DNA of 64,000 bases from Bacilli bacterium (GCA_017544165.1 JAFYER010000002.1:69228-133227), one strand, 5' to 3'; positions 1-8,661 are shown, counted from the first letter of the stretch. Translations and numbers: made by a program. Notes: generated by a model not told the origin, from the letters alone.

Positions 1-3
1 TCA

Positions 4-1329
4 ATGATGGTTAATGTTCTTTTAACGGACTTCAAAAAAAATTATGTTGATGTTCCTGGATCTAAAATAGAATTTATTAGAACCATAACACTTGAGGATT
101 TAAAACAATTAATTTTTTCCTCAGAGTTTTTAAGTGAAGAAGAAAAAAACTATTTATATAACGAAGATTTTTTAAATGATATTTTACCTTTTGTTAACGA
201 AGACTTTTTAAGAAGATTAAAATATCAAATACACTTTACCAACATTTTAATCCATGGATATACTAATGACGAATATGGTGGCAACTATTTAGGCTATTAT
301 ACAGAATCAGAACCTAGTACTCTTCATATTCGTAATTATGACAAAATTGAAAATCATAAAGATACTGCTGCCCACGAATTTATCCATTTATGTCATGTAT
401 TAGGTTGTTATAATTTAATAACTGAAGCTTGTGCAGAAATAATATCTTTCGAATACTTTGAGGAAGCTAATGTGGATGTTTATACAAGCCAAGTAAGATT
501 AGTCAAAATACTAATGGAAATAATCGGTTCAAATCCAATCTGGGTTTATAATTTTACTGGAGATTTTAGTCTTATTGAAAATGCAGTAAAACCATATCTT
601 TCTTCTGAAGAATATTATGAATTTTTATCATGTTTGTCATTTGTAGCAGAAGATGACGAAAATAATTTAATAAAATTTAAAAGATTAGATGAATTATTAA
701 AAATATTATATAAAAACAAATTTGATGATGATATAGAAAATAATGAGGCTATTTCCGCTTTAAAAGACTATACTGCCGTTTTAACAAGATACTATTTTAA
801 TCCAAGATTAATAAATCAAGAAAATTCTTTTTATTATAAACGCACAGATGTTGAATATGGACAAATTGACTATGCAACCGCTATGGAAAGAAATTTATTT
901 TATGCTTGCGCTATAAAACATGAACCAGTTACTTATGAACAGGCAATGAATGAACTTGCAAATGGAACTCTTACTTTAAGAAGGGACATCGATTTTACGG
1001 CAAATGACATTATAATTTATCGTAGTAGAGTTGGCTCTAATGAAACAATTATAACTGCCAAAATTGATGGAGTTATGTATGAAGAAGCAAATGTTGATGA
1101 TTTGGTAAAACAAGGAATATTAAAAGTGAATTACTTTAGAATATACTACAAGTCATTAACTGCCCAAGAGTATTTAAAGAAAGATTATTTAGAGGGCGCT
1201 GAAGTATACACAATTTATTATAAAGATCAATTGACATTATATGATGATTATATTGAAGGATATATTCCCAAAATTCATTATTTAATTCCAATTAACAAAG
1301 CCGATTTTACAAGGAAGTTAACAAAATAA
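4..1329 (+). CDS. Putative zinc metalloprotease-like protein (start uncertain)
   Basis: A predicted cytoplasmic protein of up to 441 residues that I cannot assign to a named family. It contains an HEFIH zinc-binding motif at residues 124-128, followed about 13 residues later by a TEACAE stretch whose glutamates (141, 145) could supply the third zinc ligand, as in gluzincins. The remaining C-terminal two thirds is charged and shows no recognisable domain or membrane segment. The frame is open to the left edge of the window, so the ATG used here may be internal and the gene may be cut. It is followed 45 bp later by a CatA-like gene on the same strand. A peptidase role is inference from the motif alone. 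Confidence 0.6.
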   Translation: MMVNVLLTDFKKNYVDVPGSKIEFIRTITLEDLKQLIFSSEFLSEEEKNYLYNEDFLNDILPFVNEDFLRRLKYQIHFTNILIHGYTNDEYGGNYLGYYTESEPSTLHIRNYDKIENHKDTAAHEFIHLCHVLGCYNLITEACAEIISFEYFEEANVDVYTSQVRLVKILMEIIGSNPIWVYNFTGDFSLIENAVKPYLSSEEYYEFLSCLSFVAEDDENNLIKFKRLDELLKILYKNKFDDDIENNEAISALKDYTAVLTRYYFNPRLINQENSFYYKRTDVEYGQIDYATAMERNLFYACAIKHEPVTYEQAMNELANGTLTLRRDIDFTANDIIIYRSRVGSNETIITAKIDGVMYEEANVDDLVKQGILKVNYFRIYYKSLTAQEYLKKDYLEGAEVYTIYYKDQLTLYDDYIEGYIPKIHYLIPINKADFTRKLTK

Positions 1330-1374
1330 TATGTTATAATTTTGTTAATTAAAATTATTATAGGAGTTGAAAAT

Positions 1375-2040
1375 ATGGAAACAATCGATATAAATAATTG
1401 GCATAGAAATAAAACATTTGAATGGTTTAAAGGATTTTCTAACAGTACATATAGCATGAATGTTAAAATGGATGTAACAAAATTATTAAAACACACTAAA
1501 AATAATAATGAATCGTTTTTCATTGATTTATTATTTATAGTATTAAAAGGATTAAACTCAATTGAGGAAATGAAAATGAGACTAGTAGATGGTCACCCAG
1601 TTATATATGAGGAAATTAATCCGGCTTTTACAGTAATGACTGAAACAGGCACATTTGAAAATGTAAGATTTAATAATTGCGATGATTATGAAAAGTTTTA
1701 TCAAATTGCCTCTGAACATATTGAAAGTGCAAAAAAGCAAAAGGAAATAAAAAAAGAAAATTATAATCCTGAAAATTGCTACAATGAATACTACATAACT
1801 TGCATTCCATGGGTAGATTTCACACAATTTATTCACCCTATTCCCGATGACATAGCATCTCAATGTATTCCAAGGATTTGTTGGGGAAAATACACTGAAC
1901 AAAATGAAAATTATGAATTAATGTTAAATATTACGGTTAGTCATATTTTTGTCGACGGATACCCTTTATCACAAGCGTTTATTGCAATTCAAGAGTTTTT
2001 AAACAATCCAGATAAAATACTAATTAAAAAAGGAAAATAA
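1375..2040 (+). CDS. Chloramphenicol acetyltransferase-like (CatA family) acyltransferase
   Basis: A 221-residue protein close to the usual CAT length of about 215. It has the family's signatures: the N-terminal HRNKTFEWF segment, the INPAFTVM strand (81-88) and the catalytic HxxxD motif as SHIFVDGY, with His190 and Asp194. The enzyme class moves an acetyl group from acetyl-CoA to a hydroxyl acceptor; the true substrate here is unknown, and many chromosomal CatA-like proteins are not proven resistance determinants. The start is the ATG at 1375, which has a good AGGAG site at 1362-1366, rather than an upstream in-frame ATG. It abuts the next gene by a single base, suggesting co-translation. 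Confidence 0.85.
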   Translation: METIDINNWHRNKTFEWFKGFSNSTYSMNVKMDVTKLLKHTKNNNESFFIDLLFIVLKGLNSIEEMKMRLVDGHPVIYEEINPAFTVMTETGTFENVRFNNCDDYEKFYQIASEHIESAKKQKEIKKENYNPENCYNEYYITCIPWVDFTQFIHPIPDDIASQCIPRICWGKYTEQNENYELMLNITVSHIFVDGYPLSQAFIAIQEFLNNPDKILIKKGK

Positions 2041-2041
2041 G

Positions 2042-2635
2042 ATGAGAATAGGTATTGATTTAGATGGTGTAGTTATTGATAGCAACTCAACTTTTAGAGT
2101 ATATGAAGAAATATTTGCAATTGAAAATCTTAATCGCAAAAAAATAATTGATTATAAAGAACCAAATTATCAACAAAGATACAACTGGAATAAAGAAGAA
2201 GAGCAAGCATTTAATGAAAAATATCTTTTAAAGGCATCAAAAGAAAGTAATTTAATGCCCGGTTTTTTACTTGTCTATAACAAACTTAAAGCTATGGGAT
2301 TTGAAATGATAGTAATTACTGCTAGAGGCGTATTTATAGAAGAAATGAAGGAGGATGCCATAAGATTACTAAAAGAAAATAATATTGTTTTTGATAAATA
2401 TTATTGGAATATTCATGATAAATTAGAGGTATGTCAAAAAGAAAATATAGACTTTATGATTGATGATGACTATAGGATAATCAAACAAATTAGTAAAGCT
2501 AATATAAAAACATTATATTTTAGAGATGCAAGGCTCAAAAAGCTAAAAGAAACTGATTACGTTTACGAAGTTAATAATTGGGGCGATGTCTATAGATATT
2601 TTATTGAATTAAACGATCAAAATAATCTTAATTAA
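2042..2635 (+). CDS. 5'(3')-deoxyribonucleotidase-like HAD phosphatase (NT5C type)
   Basis: A 197-residue HAD-superfamily hydrolase. Motif I is IDLDGVV near the N-terminus (nucleophile Asp and acid/base Asp), motif II is VITARG in the middle, and motif IV is the acidic FMIDDDYR stretch. The short cap and a C-terminal half of the form LENF..NxxxKLxxC..NIDFMIDD match bacterial NT5C-like deoxynucleotidases, which dephosphorylate dUMP or dTMP-type nucleotides in the cytoplasm. It starts one base after the CatA-like stop codon. A Ham1-like pyrophosphatase lies convergently downstream, so the neighbourhood leans towards nucleotide clean-up, although that link is inference. Confidence 0.8.
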   Translation: MRIGIDLDGVVIDSNSTFRVYEEIFAIENLNRKKIIDYKEPNYQQRYNWNKEEEQAFNEKYLLKASKESNLMPGFLLVYNKLKAMGFEMIVITARGVFIEEMKEDAIRLLKENNIVFDKYYWNIHDKLEVCQKENIDFMIDDDYRIIKQISKANIKTLYFRDARLKKLKETDYVYEVNNWGDVYRYFIELNDQNNLN

Positions 2636-2643
2636 TCTTTAAA

Positions 2644-3219
2644 TTATTTTATATTTAGACTCATTAACCCTTCTTTTACATATTTTAAGCTATAATCTAT
2701 TATTTCATCGTTACTTAACTCACATAATGGTTTATCAAAGCCTATCGGATAAGAGACATTTGATAAAGGGTAAGTATTATCTTCAATAACAATATTTTCT
2801 TTTAAGGGGTGATATATTTCTGGGATATCTAAAGAAACTTCATATAGATTTTTTTCTTTATCTATAATGCAATATGCTCTATTAAAGGCAAATTGTTCCC
2901 CATCCTCAAGATAATTTCCATATAATATTATATTCAAGTGATTTTTAATATTCGGTTCAATTCTGCCTTTAATAAAAAGAGCATCATCAAGGCCCACTAT
3001 ATAATCATAATTATAATTTTTTAAATATTCGTAAGCATTTAAAGCTTTAGTTCTAGCTCTTTGAATATTAGTACCCTCTTCAGTGATTGAAGGAAGTTTT
3101 ATATCACTTGTGGGACGAATAATTTCATATTCATTTTCTGGAAATATTGTATTTTTAAATATTGTTGATACAATAGTAAATTTATCTTTATTAGTTGTTG
3201 CTATTAATACTTTCTTCAT
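2644..3219 (-). CDS. Divergent Ham1/RdgB-type non-canonical purine NTP pyrophosphatase-like protein
   Basis: About 191 residues. The start MKKVLIATTNKDKF is the characteristic Ham1/ITPase nucleotide-binding strand, followed by an RARTKA helix and a VGLDDALFI segment at the position of the family's conserved acidic strand. The family hydrolyses dITP or XTP to monophosphates and pyrophosphate to keep damaged purines out of nucleic acid. The usual DSGL motif is altered here, so activity is uncertain. The ATG at 3219 is preferred because an upstream in-frame GTG lies inside the AGGTGA ribosome-binding site. The gene converges on the deoxynucleotidase gene and is divergent from the OLE-like RNA. 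Confidence 0.65.
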   Translation of the reverse strand: MKKVLIATTNKDKFTIVSTIFKNTIFPENEYEIIRPTSDIKLPSITEEGTNIQRARTKALNAYEYLKNYNYDYIVGLDDALFIKGRIEPNIKNHLNIILYGNYLEDGEQFAFNRAYCIIDKEKNLYEVSLDIPEIYHPLKENIVIEDNTYPLSNVSYPIGFDKPLCELSNDEIIDYSLKYVKEGLMSLNIK

Positions 3220-3292
3220 AAAAATCACCTAAACTAATTTTATCACATATTGTTACTTCTTTCGAATACAATTGATAATAGCCATAAGAAAT

Positions 3293-3321
3293 TTGCATTA
3301 TTTATGAAAATATGCTATTAT
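3293..3321 (+). promoter_or_regulatory. Candidate promoter of the OLE-like RNA
   Basis: TTGCAT at 3293-3298 and TATTAT at 3316-3321 are separated by exactly 17 bp, placing a start site near 3328. The -10 box matches 5 of 6 consensus bases and the -35 box only 3 of 6. The position fits the left edge of the G+C-richer non-coding block. Confidence 0.5.
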
Positions 3322-3327
3322 TATGCG

Positions 3328-3818
3328 CGTGGTGCATTATGCTAGTCACAAACTCCATTTGAAGATGGGGCTAAAAATCCATTAATTGATATTAAGGACT
3401 TTGTATATCTGCTTTTTCGGCCCAAGTTGGGGTGGATATATAATTTTAAATGTTAGGGAAAATCATAATGGCATATGAAAAATTACCCTGATATTGATTC
3501 GAGCATTAACATAATCATGTCGTGAGTGGTTATTCGGGATTGAAAATGAAATTATAACTGCAAAAGCGAATAAGAGTGTGATCGTTTGTGTTTGAGAAAA
3601 TCTCTAGCGTGTATTTATCATAAAGTTTGAAGTGCGGACTATGTGGCAATCGAGTAATTATTAAGGCAACTGATAATTATTTCTAATAAAGGAGAAATCG
3701 CCCGAGGGCAACCAAAGGAATAGAAATAGAGAAATTCAACTCGACCAAAGCCGTAAAATTAATTTATGATAAACCATATATTTTAACTTTATAAATTTTT
3801 TTATAAAGTTTTTTTATT
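3328..3818 (+). ncRNA. ole: OLE-like large ornate RNA upstream of oapA
   Basis: A block of roughly 490-590 bases with no open reading frame and visibly more G and C than other intergenic DNA here. It contains many short pairing segments, including GCGCGTGGTGCA near the 5' end and CGCCCGAGGGCAACC near the 3' end. It sits immediately upstream of a gene I recognise as oapA, which is the defining arrangement of OLE RNAs, and its length is in the range known for that class (about 600 nt). Known OLE RNA binds the membrane protein OapA and has been linked to cold, alcohol and magnesium stress and carbon-source adaptation in alkaliphilic bacilli. The right end is set by a perfect terminator hairpin and the left end by the candidate promoter. 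The identification rests mainly on context because I could not align it to the family model. Confidence 0.75.
3785..3818 (+). terminator. Intrinsic terminator between the OLE-like RNA and oapA
   Basis: AACTTTATAA (3785-3794) pairs perfectly with TTATAAAGTT (3801-3810) across a six-base loop and is followed by TTTTTATT. It ends 15 bases before the oapA start, so most transcripts probably stop as free RNA and oapA is made by read-through. Confidence 0.7.
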
Positions 3819-3833
3819 CTATGGAGGATATTT

Positions 3834-4352
3834 ATGAAAAATAAAAAGTGGATTATTGAAGTTTTTATATGGTCATTTGTTTTAGCAATTGTTTTTAGTT
3901 ATGCCACAAATATCGTGGCGATTCATTCAAATATTATTCTGACAAGCATTTTAATAATAATCGTAATTAATGTTGGCATAATTTTTGATATGATTGGAGC
4001 GGCATCACTTACAAGTAGTGAAGCTACATTTCACGCAATGAATTCACAAAAGATTAAGGGTGCAAGTATTGCTATTAAACTTATCAAGAACAATGTTAAA
4101 GTATCAAGCATATGCAATGATATCATTGGTGATATATGTGGTATTGTAAGTGGTGGTCTTGGAGCAATGCTTGCAATATCACTACACTCTATTTCAAAGA
4201 TGGATTTAGCAATTATCACAATAATAATATCTGCGCTTATTTCATCACTGACAGTTGGTGGGAAAGCTTTATTTAAACAAGTAGCAATAAAAAATGCTGA
4301 TAAGATTATCAACATTACTTCGAGGGTTATTTATTTCTTTAAGAAAAAGTAA
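3834..4352 (+). CDS. oapA: OapA-like OLE RNA-associated membrane protein
   Basis: A 172-residue integral membrane protein with four likely transmembrane segments: about 9-30, 34-55, 100-120 and 125-145. Between segments 2 and 3 lies a conserved soluble stretch with IIFDMIGAAS, EATFHAMNSQKIKGA, AIKLIKN and CNDIIGDICGIVSG. I recognise these as OapA hallmarks; orthologues are often labelled as CorB-like magnesium/cobalt proteins. OapA binds OLE RNA at the membrane. It has a strong site (GGAGG at 3823-3827) seven bases before the ATG and lies 15 bases after the terminator of the RNA. Typical orthologues are slightly longer. The nusB-xseA-ispA type neighbours often seen around ole-oapA are absent. 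Confidence 0.82.
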   Translation: MKNKKWIIEVFIWSFVLAIVFSYATNIVAIHSNIILTSILIIIVINVGIIFDMIGAASLTSSEATFHAMNSQKIKGASIAIKLIKNNVKVSSICNDIIGDICGIVSGGLGAMLAISLHSISKMDLAIITIIISALISSLTVGGKALFKQVAIKNADKIINITSRVIYFFKKK

Positions 4353-4359
4353 TCCTTTT

Positions 4360-5367
4360 TTATTTTCTTCTAAGAAATGATACTAAATAAGCAAAGAATC
4401 CTAAAATGATGAACAAATAAAATGTAATTCCCCTTGAAAGAAGCATCGCACTCACTAAAGCTTCGCTTGAATAAAAACGGCCAAATATACTTAAATAAGC
4501 AAATTCACTAGCCCCAATAGCACCTGGTAAAGGAACCCAAGAAGCCATAGCGTACAATAAAGCCTGACTTAATATAATTGATACAAATCCAAATTCATTA
4601 AAACCAAGTGATAGATATATAAAATAAGAAACAAAATAACAACAAATTACTCCAATTAAAAATATTAGAATTGATTTTATAAATATATCTTTGTTTTCTT
4701 TAAAAAATGATGCATACTGATTATACTTATCTATTTCTGCATCTACTAATTTTTGTTTTTCTTTTGGTTCTTTAATACCAATTCGATGTAAAAAGTTAAT
4801 AATGCCATTTGTTATTTTAATCATAAAAGATGGATTAAATATACATAAAACGATTAATATAAGAGGAACTAAATAAATAATAAATCCTATACAAAAAAAT
4901 ACCCTATTTATATTTGAAAGAATGTTAAAATTTATAACAAATGCAAGTAATGCTAAAGATAAACAAGCTATTTTATAACTAAATAGTTGAACTAATACTG
5001 CTAAAGTTGCTTTTGAACCATTAATACCATCTTTGCCCATATAATAAACCTCGACAGGTTGACCACCTGTTGCTCCAGGTGTAATACCACTAAAGAAAAA
5101 GCAAAGTAAAGTATACCTAAATCCCTTAAATAATGATATTTTTTCATCCAACTTTTTTAATAAAAACTTTAAATTAATTGATTGAATAATAAAAAATAAA
5201 AACATACTAACAATTGCTAAAATAACAAAAGCTCTATTAGCGTTTTTAGTATTTTCAATTATTAAGGATAAATTATTTTTTCGCAAAACGAAATAATATG
5301 TTAAGAAAATAATTATAATAAAAAAGATACTATTTTTAAGAAATTTTTTATCTTGCTTTTTTTCCAT
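4360..5367 (-). CDS. LPG_synthase_TM / YbhN-family multi-pass membrane protein
   Basis: A 335-residue polytopic protein with seven to eight hydrophobic segments. It carries the family signature GITPGATGGQPVEVYY around residue 95 and a C-terminal WVPLPGAIGASEFAY stretch. This is the flippase-like membrane portion related to MprF and AglD, without the catalytic lysyl-transferase domain. Members are thought to move or influence membrane lipids; the substrate here is unknown. An AGGAGTAAG site precedes the ATG. It converges with oapA, leaving only seven bases between stops, and is divergent from the cortex-hydrolase gene. Confidence 0.85.
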   Translation of the reverse strand: MEKKQDKKFLKNSIFFIIIIFLTYYFVLRKNNLSLIIENTKNANRAFVILAIVSMFLFFIIQSINLKFLLKKLDEKISLFKGFRYTLLCFFFSGITPGATGGQPVEVYYMGKDGINGSKATLAVLVQLFSYKIACLSLALLAFVINFNILSNINRVFFCIGFIIYLVPLILIVLCIFNPSFMIKITNGIINFLHRIGIKEPKEKQKLVDAEIDKYNQYASFFKENKDIFIKSILIFLIGVICCYFVSYFIYLSLGFNEFGFVSIILSQALLYAMASWVPLPGAIGASEFAYLSIFGRFYSSEALVSAMLLSRGITFYLFIILGFFAYLVSFLRRK

Positions 5368-5463
5368 ATCTTACTCCTACCATATAATTATAACTTATAA
5401 AAACAGTTTTTAAAATTAAATATCGCTTTTTTACATTAAACATACTATAAAATAGGTGATAAA

Positions 5464-5883
5464 ATGATAATTTCATATACTACGAAAGAATTAGAATTGC
5501 TCGCAAGAATTATGCGTGCTGAAGCCCTAAATGAAGGTGATTTGGGAATGCTTATGGTAGGAAATGTTGTAGTAAATCGTGTCTTAGCTGACTGTCTTAC
5601 TTTTAAAAATATTAATACAATAACCGATGCTATATATCAAAAAAATCAATTTGTAGGAATAAATAGTTCCCTATTTCAATCTAATCCCACAACCAAAGAA
5701 AAAGAATTAGCTAAAAGAATTCTTTCTGGAGAGTATTATTATCCTGCAACTAACGCCTTGTGGTTTTATGCTCCAGGAAACAATTCTTGTAAAAGTGCAT
5801 GGTATTCACAGCCACTAGCAGGATCATATAAAAACCATTGTTTCTATAAACCAAATTCTGGAGTTTGCAATCAAATTTATTGA
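5464..5883 (+). CDS. SleB/CwlJ-family cell-wall hydrolase
   Basis: A 139-residue single-domain protein of the Hydrolase_2 family. The segment LLARIMRAEALNEGDLGM near the N-terminus carries the expected catalytic Glu, followed by VGNVVVNRV and, towards the C-terminus, ALWFYAPGNN and HCFYKP. Relatives open spore cortex peptidoglycan during germination. No signal peptide is visible, as in CwlJ, which is deposited on the spore from the mother cell. A textbook AGGTGAT site precedes the ATG. Together with spo0A and a CwlD-like amidase in this window it supports a spore-forming ancestry. Confidence 0.85.
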   Translation: MIISYTTKELELLARIMRAEALNEGDLGMLMVGNVVVNRVLADCLTFKNINTITDAIYQKNQFVGINSSLFQSNPTTKEKELAKRILSGEYYYPATNALWFYAPGNNSCKSAWYSQPLAGSYKNHCFYKPNSGVCNQIY

Positions 5884-5933
5884 AAATAAGCTTATAGTAT
5901 GTTATCATTTTAAATATAGAATAGTGGGTGACT

Positions 5934-7835
5934 ATGGTGTTTGGAAAAATATTATATATTAGTGATAACATAGCTTTTATTGAAAATAAGATTGATGTTT
6001 CTTTAGGAAATGACATACTAAACTTACATTTAATCTTCGAAACAAACGGTAATCGTATTTTAGGAGAAATAGTAGAGATAAATTTTGATAAAATTCAAGT
6101 AAAACTACTCGGAGAATTTAATGAAAGTGGTCATTATAGTAATGGTATTTTACATAAAGCAAGTTTAAATAGTTCAATAAGAATAATTAATTCTGCTGAA
6201 CTTCTTGAACTAATTGGGCAAGCCTCTAAAGACAATTTCTTGCTTGGGCAATGCGCAATGTACAAAGGCTTTAATGTTTATCCAATAATTAATGATTTAT
6301 TTGCTAATCATACATGTATTTTTGGTAACAGTGGTTCTGGTAAATCGTGTGGTGTGGCAAGAATTATTCAAAACATATTGCAAAATCCAAATGCCTTTGC
6401 TTGTAATTCAAACTTAATATTTTTTGATTCATTTGGTGAATATAAAAATGCTTTTAGTAAAATTAATGAAATAAATAATGAGTATAATTATAAGTTCATT
6501 ACTTGTAATGTAAAAGATGATAATGATGTGCCTATTCAAATACCACTGAATCTTTTAACAGTTGATGATTACGCTATTTTACTTCAAGCTGATAAACACT
6601 CACAATTAACCATTATTGATCGTGCTTTAAAATACGCAAGAATTTTTGCAACAAAAGATGAAGAAGCAAGAAAATATAAAAATATGATTATTGCTAATGC
6701 ATTAACAACAATCCTTTATAGTAACAATACAGTGCAACAAAAAAAGGATGATGTTTTTAGCATTATTAACACTTGTAATACTCCAGAATTTAGTTTTGAT
6801 TCAATTATACCAGGGCTTGGTTATACAAGAACATTTAGTGAATGTTTTGCTTTAGATTCAAGCGGCCGTTTTGGTGAAGAAGTTCTTATCATGGAATATA
6901 TTTTAAAATATACAAGTGATAATACAAATTATGATATAAAAGAAGACGTGTCATTTACTTTAAGCGATTTTTCTAAAGCTCTAGATTTTACTTTAATAAG
7001 TGAAGGTTTCACCCAAAATAAAAACATGCATGACGATGCCCAATTATTAAAAGTAAGATTACATACGATTTTAAATAATGAAATAGGAACATTTTTTACT
7101 GAAAAATATGTACCAGTTCATGATTTCATAGATGGATTAATTACTATTAATAATAAAAAAGCACAAATTATTAATATAAATCTTGAATCTCTAGATGATT
7201 CTTATGCAAAGTCACTTGTTAAAATATATGCTCATATTATCTTTGAATTTGCAAAAGGTAATGCTAGTAGAGCAACAATCCCTTTCCATTTGTTTTTAGA
7301 GGAAGCCCACAGATATATTCAAAGAGATAACGATGTCTTCTTACTTGGCTATAATATTTTTGAAAGAATAGCTAAAGAAGGAAGAAAATACGGAACACTT
7401 TTAAACATTATCAGTCAAAGACCTATGGAGATTTCTGATACAGTTATATCTCAATGCTCAAACTTCTTAATATTTAAAATGACTCACCCAATGGATATTA
7501 AATATGTCGAAGAAATGCTTCCAAACATATCTCAAGATGTTATTGAAAAAATGAAAGTATTGCAACCGGGTACATGTGTATCATTTGGTACTGCATTTAA
7601 AATTCCACTTATTTGTAAATTAGAAATGCCCAATCCAAGGCCATACTCATCTAGTTGTGATGTTTCAACATATTGGGCTACGAAACCAGTTATTAAAGAA
7701 AAAAAAGCTGATAAAAATGATGATGCAAGTTCTCAAGTTGAGGCTTCATCTACAGCAAATGATGTAGATACTGGTACAGGAATCTTATATGATCCTACCA
7801 ACAGTAGTAAATCTCCAATAGAAAATAGTTTATAA
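5934..7835 (+). CDS. HerA-like (HAS-barrel plus FtsK/HerA ATPase) protein
   Basis: About 633 residues. The N-terminal 90 residues form a HAS-barrel-like domain (GKILYISDN...ILGEIVEI). The ATPase core has Walker A GNSGSGKS (131-138), Walker B HLFLEEAHR (about 447-455), an arginine-containing GRKYGT stretch and an SQRP sensor. HerA proteins are hexameric DNA translocases; in archaea they work with NurA, and in bacteria some act in phage defence with a nuclease or SIR2 partner. No NurA or defence partner is adjacent. The C-terminal 55 residues are a charged, Ser/Asp-rich tail. The first possible GTG at 5928 lies in the ribosome-binding site, so ATG 5934 (or GTG 5937) is preferred. Confidence 0.85.
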   Translation: MVFGKILYISDNIAFIENKIDVSLGNDILNLHLIFETNGNRILGEIVEINFDKIQVKLLGEFNESGHYSNGILHKASLNSSIRIINSAELLELIGQASKDNFLLGQCAMYKGFNVYPIINDLFANHTCIFGNSGSGKSCGVARIIQNILQNPNAFACNSNLIFFDSFGEYKNAFSKINEINNEYNYKFITCNVKDDNDVPIQIPLNLLTVDDYAILLQADKHSQLTIIDRALKYARIFATKDEEARKYKNMIIANALTTILYSNNTVQQKKDDVFSIINTCNTPEFSFDSIIPGLGYTRTFSECFALDSSGRFGEEVLIMEYILKYTSDNTNYDIKEDVSFTLSDFSKALDFTLISEGFTQNKNMHDDAQLLKVRLHTILNNEIGTFFTEKYVPVHDFIDGLITINNKKAQIININLESLDDSYAKSLVKIYAHIIFEFAKGNASRATIPFHLFLEEAHRYIQRDNDVFLLGYNIFERIAKEGRKYGTLLNIISQRPMEISDTVISQCSNFLIFKMTHPMDIKYVEEMLPNISQDVIEKMKVLQPGTCVSFGTAFKIPLICKLEMPNPRPYSSSCDVSTYWATKPVIKEKKADKNDDASSQVEASSTANDVDTGTGILYDPTNSSKSPIENSL

Positions 7836-7841
7836 CAAATA

Positions 7842-7870
7842 AAAATCCCTTATATATATAAAGGATTTTT
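7842..7870 (+). terminator. Intrinsic terminator after the HerA-like gene
   Basis: AAAATCC pairs with GGATTTT around an AT-rich TTATATATATAA inner stem with a one-base bulge, then a T run. It lies between convergent genes and may work in both directions. Confidence 0.7.
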
Positions 7871-7880
7871 TTATGAAATG

Positions 7881-8597
7881 TTAATTATTTAAATTAGAAT
7901 TATTTTGGTTTTGTTCAGTTTGTATATTATGATTTGTTGATAACTCATAGTTATTAATAGAAACATTAGAGTTTTGATTTTGTCCTTGTATAACATCTGA
8001 ATTCATTTGATAATTATTATCAAGTACATCATTAGTTTCATTAATTTCTTTTCGATATATTCTAATTAATATACGCATACATATATTTGAACCAGCTAGT
8101 AAAACAACAATTACATAAAATAGTCTACCTAAAAATCCATCAGGAAAATCTTCTGCTAAAACAATAAGTATTACAAAAATGCTAAAAATTGATGTTAAGG
8201 ATATAGTTATACTTTTAAATGTTTTTATTATATTATTAATCGAATTATAAGATAATACCCATGATATTAAAGCTAATGCCCAAACCAAAACAGTAAAAAT
8301 TGATACGCTTTTGATTAATACTTCATTCCATTCCATTATTTCTAACACGCCTAATATACAAATAAACGCTGTAATACCAGCTAAAATGGTACCAGTAATT
8401 GCAATGTTTTTATATTTATTATTATCATATATTCCAGCATAAAATAGACAAGGAATAGAAAAGGTAAAAATAATTGCAATTGAACCCATAGATTTCACTG
8501 CAATAGAATCAAAAGAACCAATTAAAATAAATAAACATACTAATATAGCTTCGCCAATAACTGATCCCAACATTACTTTTAAAACATTTTTCTTCAT
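7881..8597 (-). CDS. Polytopic membrane protein of unknown function with Asn/Gln-rich tail
   Basis: About 238 residues with six likely transmembrane helices spread over residues 8-180. A hydrophilic tail of about 50 residues follows, very rich in Asn, Gln and Ser (QGQNQNSNVSINN). I do not recognise a family. The ATG at 8597 is used because it has an AGGATGAG site six bases upstream; an in-frame GTG three bases earlier is a weaker choice. It is convergent with the HerA-like gene and stands alone on its strand apart from the upstream LysM amidase 60 bp away. Confidence 0.7.
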   Translation of the reverse strand: MKKNVLKVMLGSVIGEAILVCLFILIGSFDSIAVKSMGSIAIIFTFSIPCLFYAGIYDNNKYKNIAITGTILAGITAFICILGVLEIMEWNEVLIKSVSIFTVLVWALALISWVLSYNSINNIIKTFKSITISLTSIFSIFVILIVLAEDFPDGFLGRLFYVIVVLLAGSNICMRILIRIYRKEINETNDVLDNNYQMNSDVIQGQNQNSNVSINNYELSTNHNIQTEQNQNNSNLNN

Positions 8598-8661
8598 CAC
8601 ATACTCATCCTATTGTTACAACATAATTGTATCATATAATTAAGTTTTTAATTAAATTTTT

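Noticed and set aside
1335-1340. TATAAT before the CatA-like gene as a promoter
   Set aside because: No acceptable -35 element lies at 16-18 bp; the gene may instead be read from upstream.
3219-3228. Upstream in-frame GTG starts as real starts for several genes (for example 3228, 9519, 16937)
   Set aside because: The GTG is simply part of the AGGTGAT ribosome-binding site that serves the next ATG.
3293-3818. Idea that the non-coding block is tmRNA, RNase P RNA or a group II intron
   Set aside because: No tag frame or terminal CCA, no GAGGAAAGTCC-type RNase P core, and no domain V or reverse transcriptase; the oapA neighbour favours OLE.
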